NCBI GenBank assembly: GCA_964561545.1
Contig: CAZLQF010000064.1
Location: 1 to 5,779, forward strand
Length of the DNA stretch: 5,779 nt
Origin: CAZLQF01 sp964561545
GTDB lineage: Bacteria; Bacteroidota; Bacteroidia; CAILMK01; CAYYUA01
Direction of reading: 5' to 3'
Made by a program: the position numbers and the translations under genes. Shown here piece by piece: positions 5,409 through 5,779 of the stretch; the first letter of the stretch is position 1, and every line of letters starts with the position of its first letter. The notes beneath the pieces are model-generated. The model saw only the letters and a list, made by a program, of their open reading frames with translations, did no database searches and was not told the origin of the DNA.

Positions 5409-5758
5409 TAAGCCACCGTTAAAAAATCTGGGCCCCACTTAAATAGTCTATTAACAGCAATTCTTAATCCTGAAAATCCTGGCCAGGATACGCTCAATGG
5501 CCATTCCCAATGTAGTTTCAGAATTAGGGAAAGGCAGGATAATGCTAATGGATCTTGATTGCTGCGATTTTATTAAAAGTTAAAAAGTTTTTTGTTCCAG
5601 GCATAATCTCTATTCCGAGCTTTCGAGATACTAAAAGGCTAAATACTTTTTCATAGAGGGAGTTGAAACAAGATTAATGATTGCTATTTGTTGACTACCA
5701 TCACGCCATTTAACACTTAATTTCAAGAATAATTCTGTTAACTGGTTCAGCAAAAATA
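5409..5758. other. Right intergenic stretch with overlapping short open frames, no confident gene
   Basis: No complete gene is supported. On the minus strand two 42-codon stop-to-stop frames overlap: 5548-5673 (contains RKLGIEIMPGTKNF) and 5454-5579 (contains ILPFPNSETTLGMAIERI). They are one frame apart and would join into a single peptide by a one-register shift near 5560-5580. Neither has an ATG near its beginning. The plus strand is also fairly open here (contains ILARIRSMAIPNVVSELGKG), so the coding direction is not decidable by eye. It may be gene debris, a conserved noncoding segment or chance. I recognise no tRNA, rRNA or terminator. Confidence 0.4.
5476..5489. repeat. 14-base perfect palindrome
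   Basis: ATCCTGGCCAGGAT reads the same on both strands, centred between 5482 and 5483. There is no spacer, so it is unlike a terminator hairpin. It could be a binding site for a dimeric protein. It lies 118 bases upstream of the exonuclease gene start, beyond that gene's candidate promoter, in a region with no confident gene. Confidence 0.7.
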
Positions 5759-5779
5759 ATGAAAACTCAAAGCTCCTCA
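5759..5779 (+). CDS. Possible start of a plus-strand gene cut by the window edge
   Basis: ATG at 5759 is followed by six sense codons (MKTQSSS) to the last base of the window. The upstream sequence CAGCAAAAATA is A-rich as in Bacteroidota leaders, but has no Shine-Dalgarno sequence. The nearest -7-like sequence, TACTTTTT at 5644-5651, is distant. Seven codons are far too few to name a product, and this may be a chance ATG. Confidence 0.2.

Noticed and set aside
1..5779. CRISPR array, insertion sequence, tRNA or rRNA, toxin-antitoxin pair, phage defence genes
   Set aside because: I looked on both strands and found no spaced direct repeats, transposase motifs, clover-leaf RNA signatures or defence-protein motifs.

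Overview
The window reads as ordinary chromosomal DNA of a member of the Bacteroidota, most likely a Cytophagales-type bacterium. The evidence is AT-rich spacers, start codons without a clear Shine-Dalgarno sequence, upstream matches to the Bacteroidota promoter form (TTTG or TTG, about 19 bases, TAnnTTTG), and proteins of a Bacteroidota style. This placement is an inference from sequence style, not from a marker gene.

Layout: positions 1-290 hold no convincing gene. Three minus-strand genes follow in separate units. The first (355-1059) encodes an exported glycine-rich protein, probably an outer-membrane or periplasmic beta-rich protein of unknown function, and has a strong intrinsic terminator at 291-324. 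The second (1183-2385) encodes a 12-helix major facilitator superfamily transporter. The third (2578-3951) encodes an NtrC-type response regulator with receiver, AAA+ and Fis-type helix-turn-helix domains. Gaps of 123 and 192 bases, each with promoter-like elements and one with a weak terminator, argue against a single operon.

A 140-base divergent spacer (3952-4091) separates the regulator from a plus-strand Nudix hydrolase (4092-4553). This spacer carries back-to-back promoter candidates, an inverted repeat and a short tandem repeat. The Nudix gene converges, with a 34-base gap, on a minus-strand exodeoxyribonuclease III / AP endonuclease gene (4588-5358). The last 400 bases hold no confident gene. 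They contain a 14-base palindrome, overlapping short open frames that may be gene debris or chance, and possibly the first seven codons of a plus-strand gene at 5759.

The genes do not form one obvious pathway. The Nudix enzyme and the AP endonuclease could both be placed under nucleotide and DNA maintenance, but they are convergent and not co-transcribed. The regulator has no kinase partner here. I find no evidence of a new multi-gene system. The most useful leads are the altered sigma-54 contact loop of the regulator, the structured divergent promoter, and the unexplained right-hand end.
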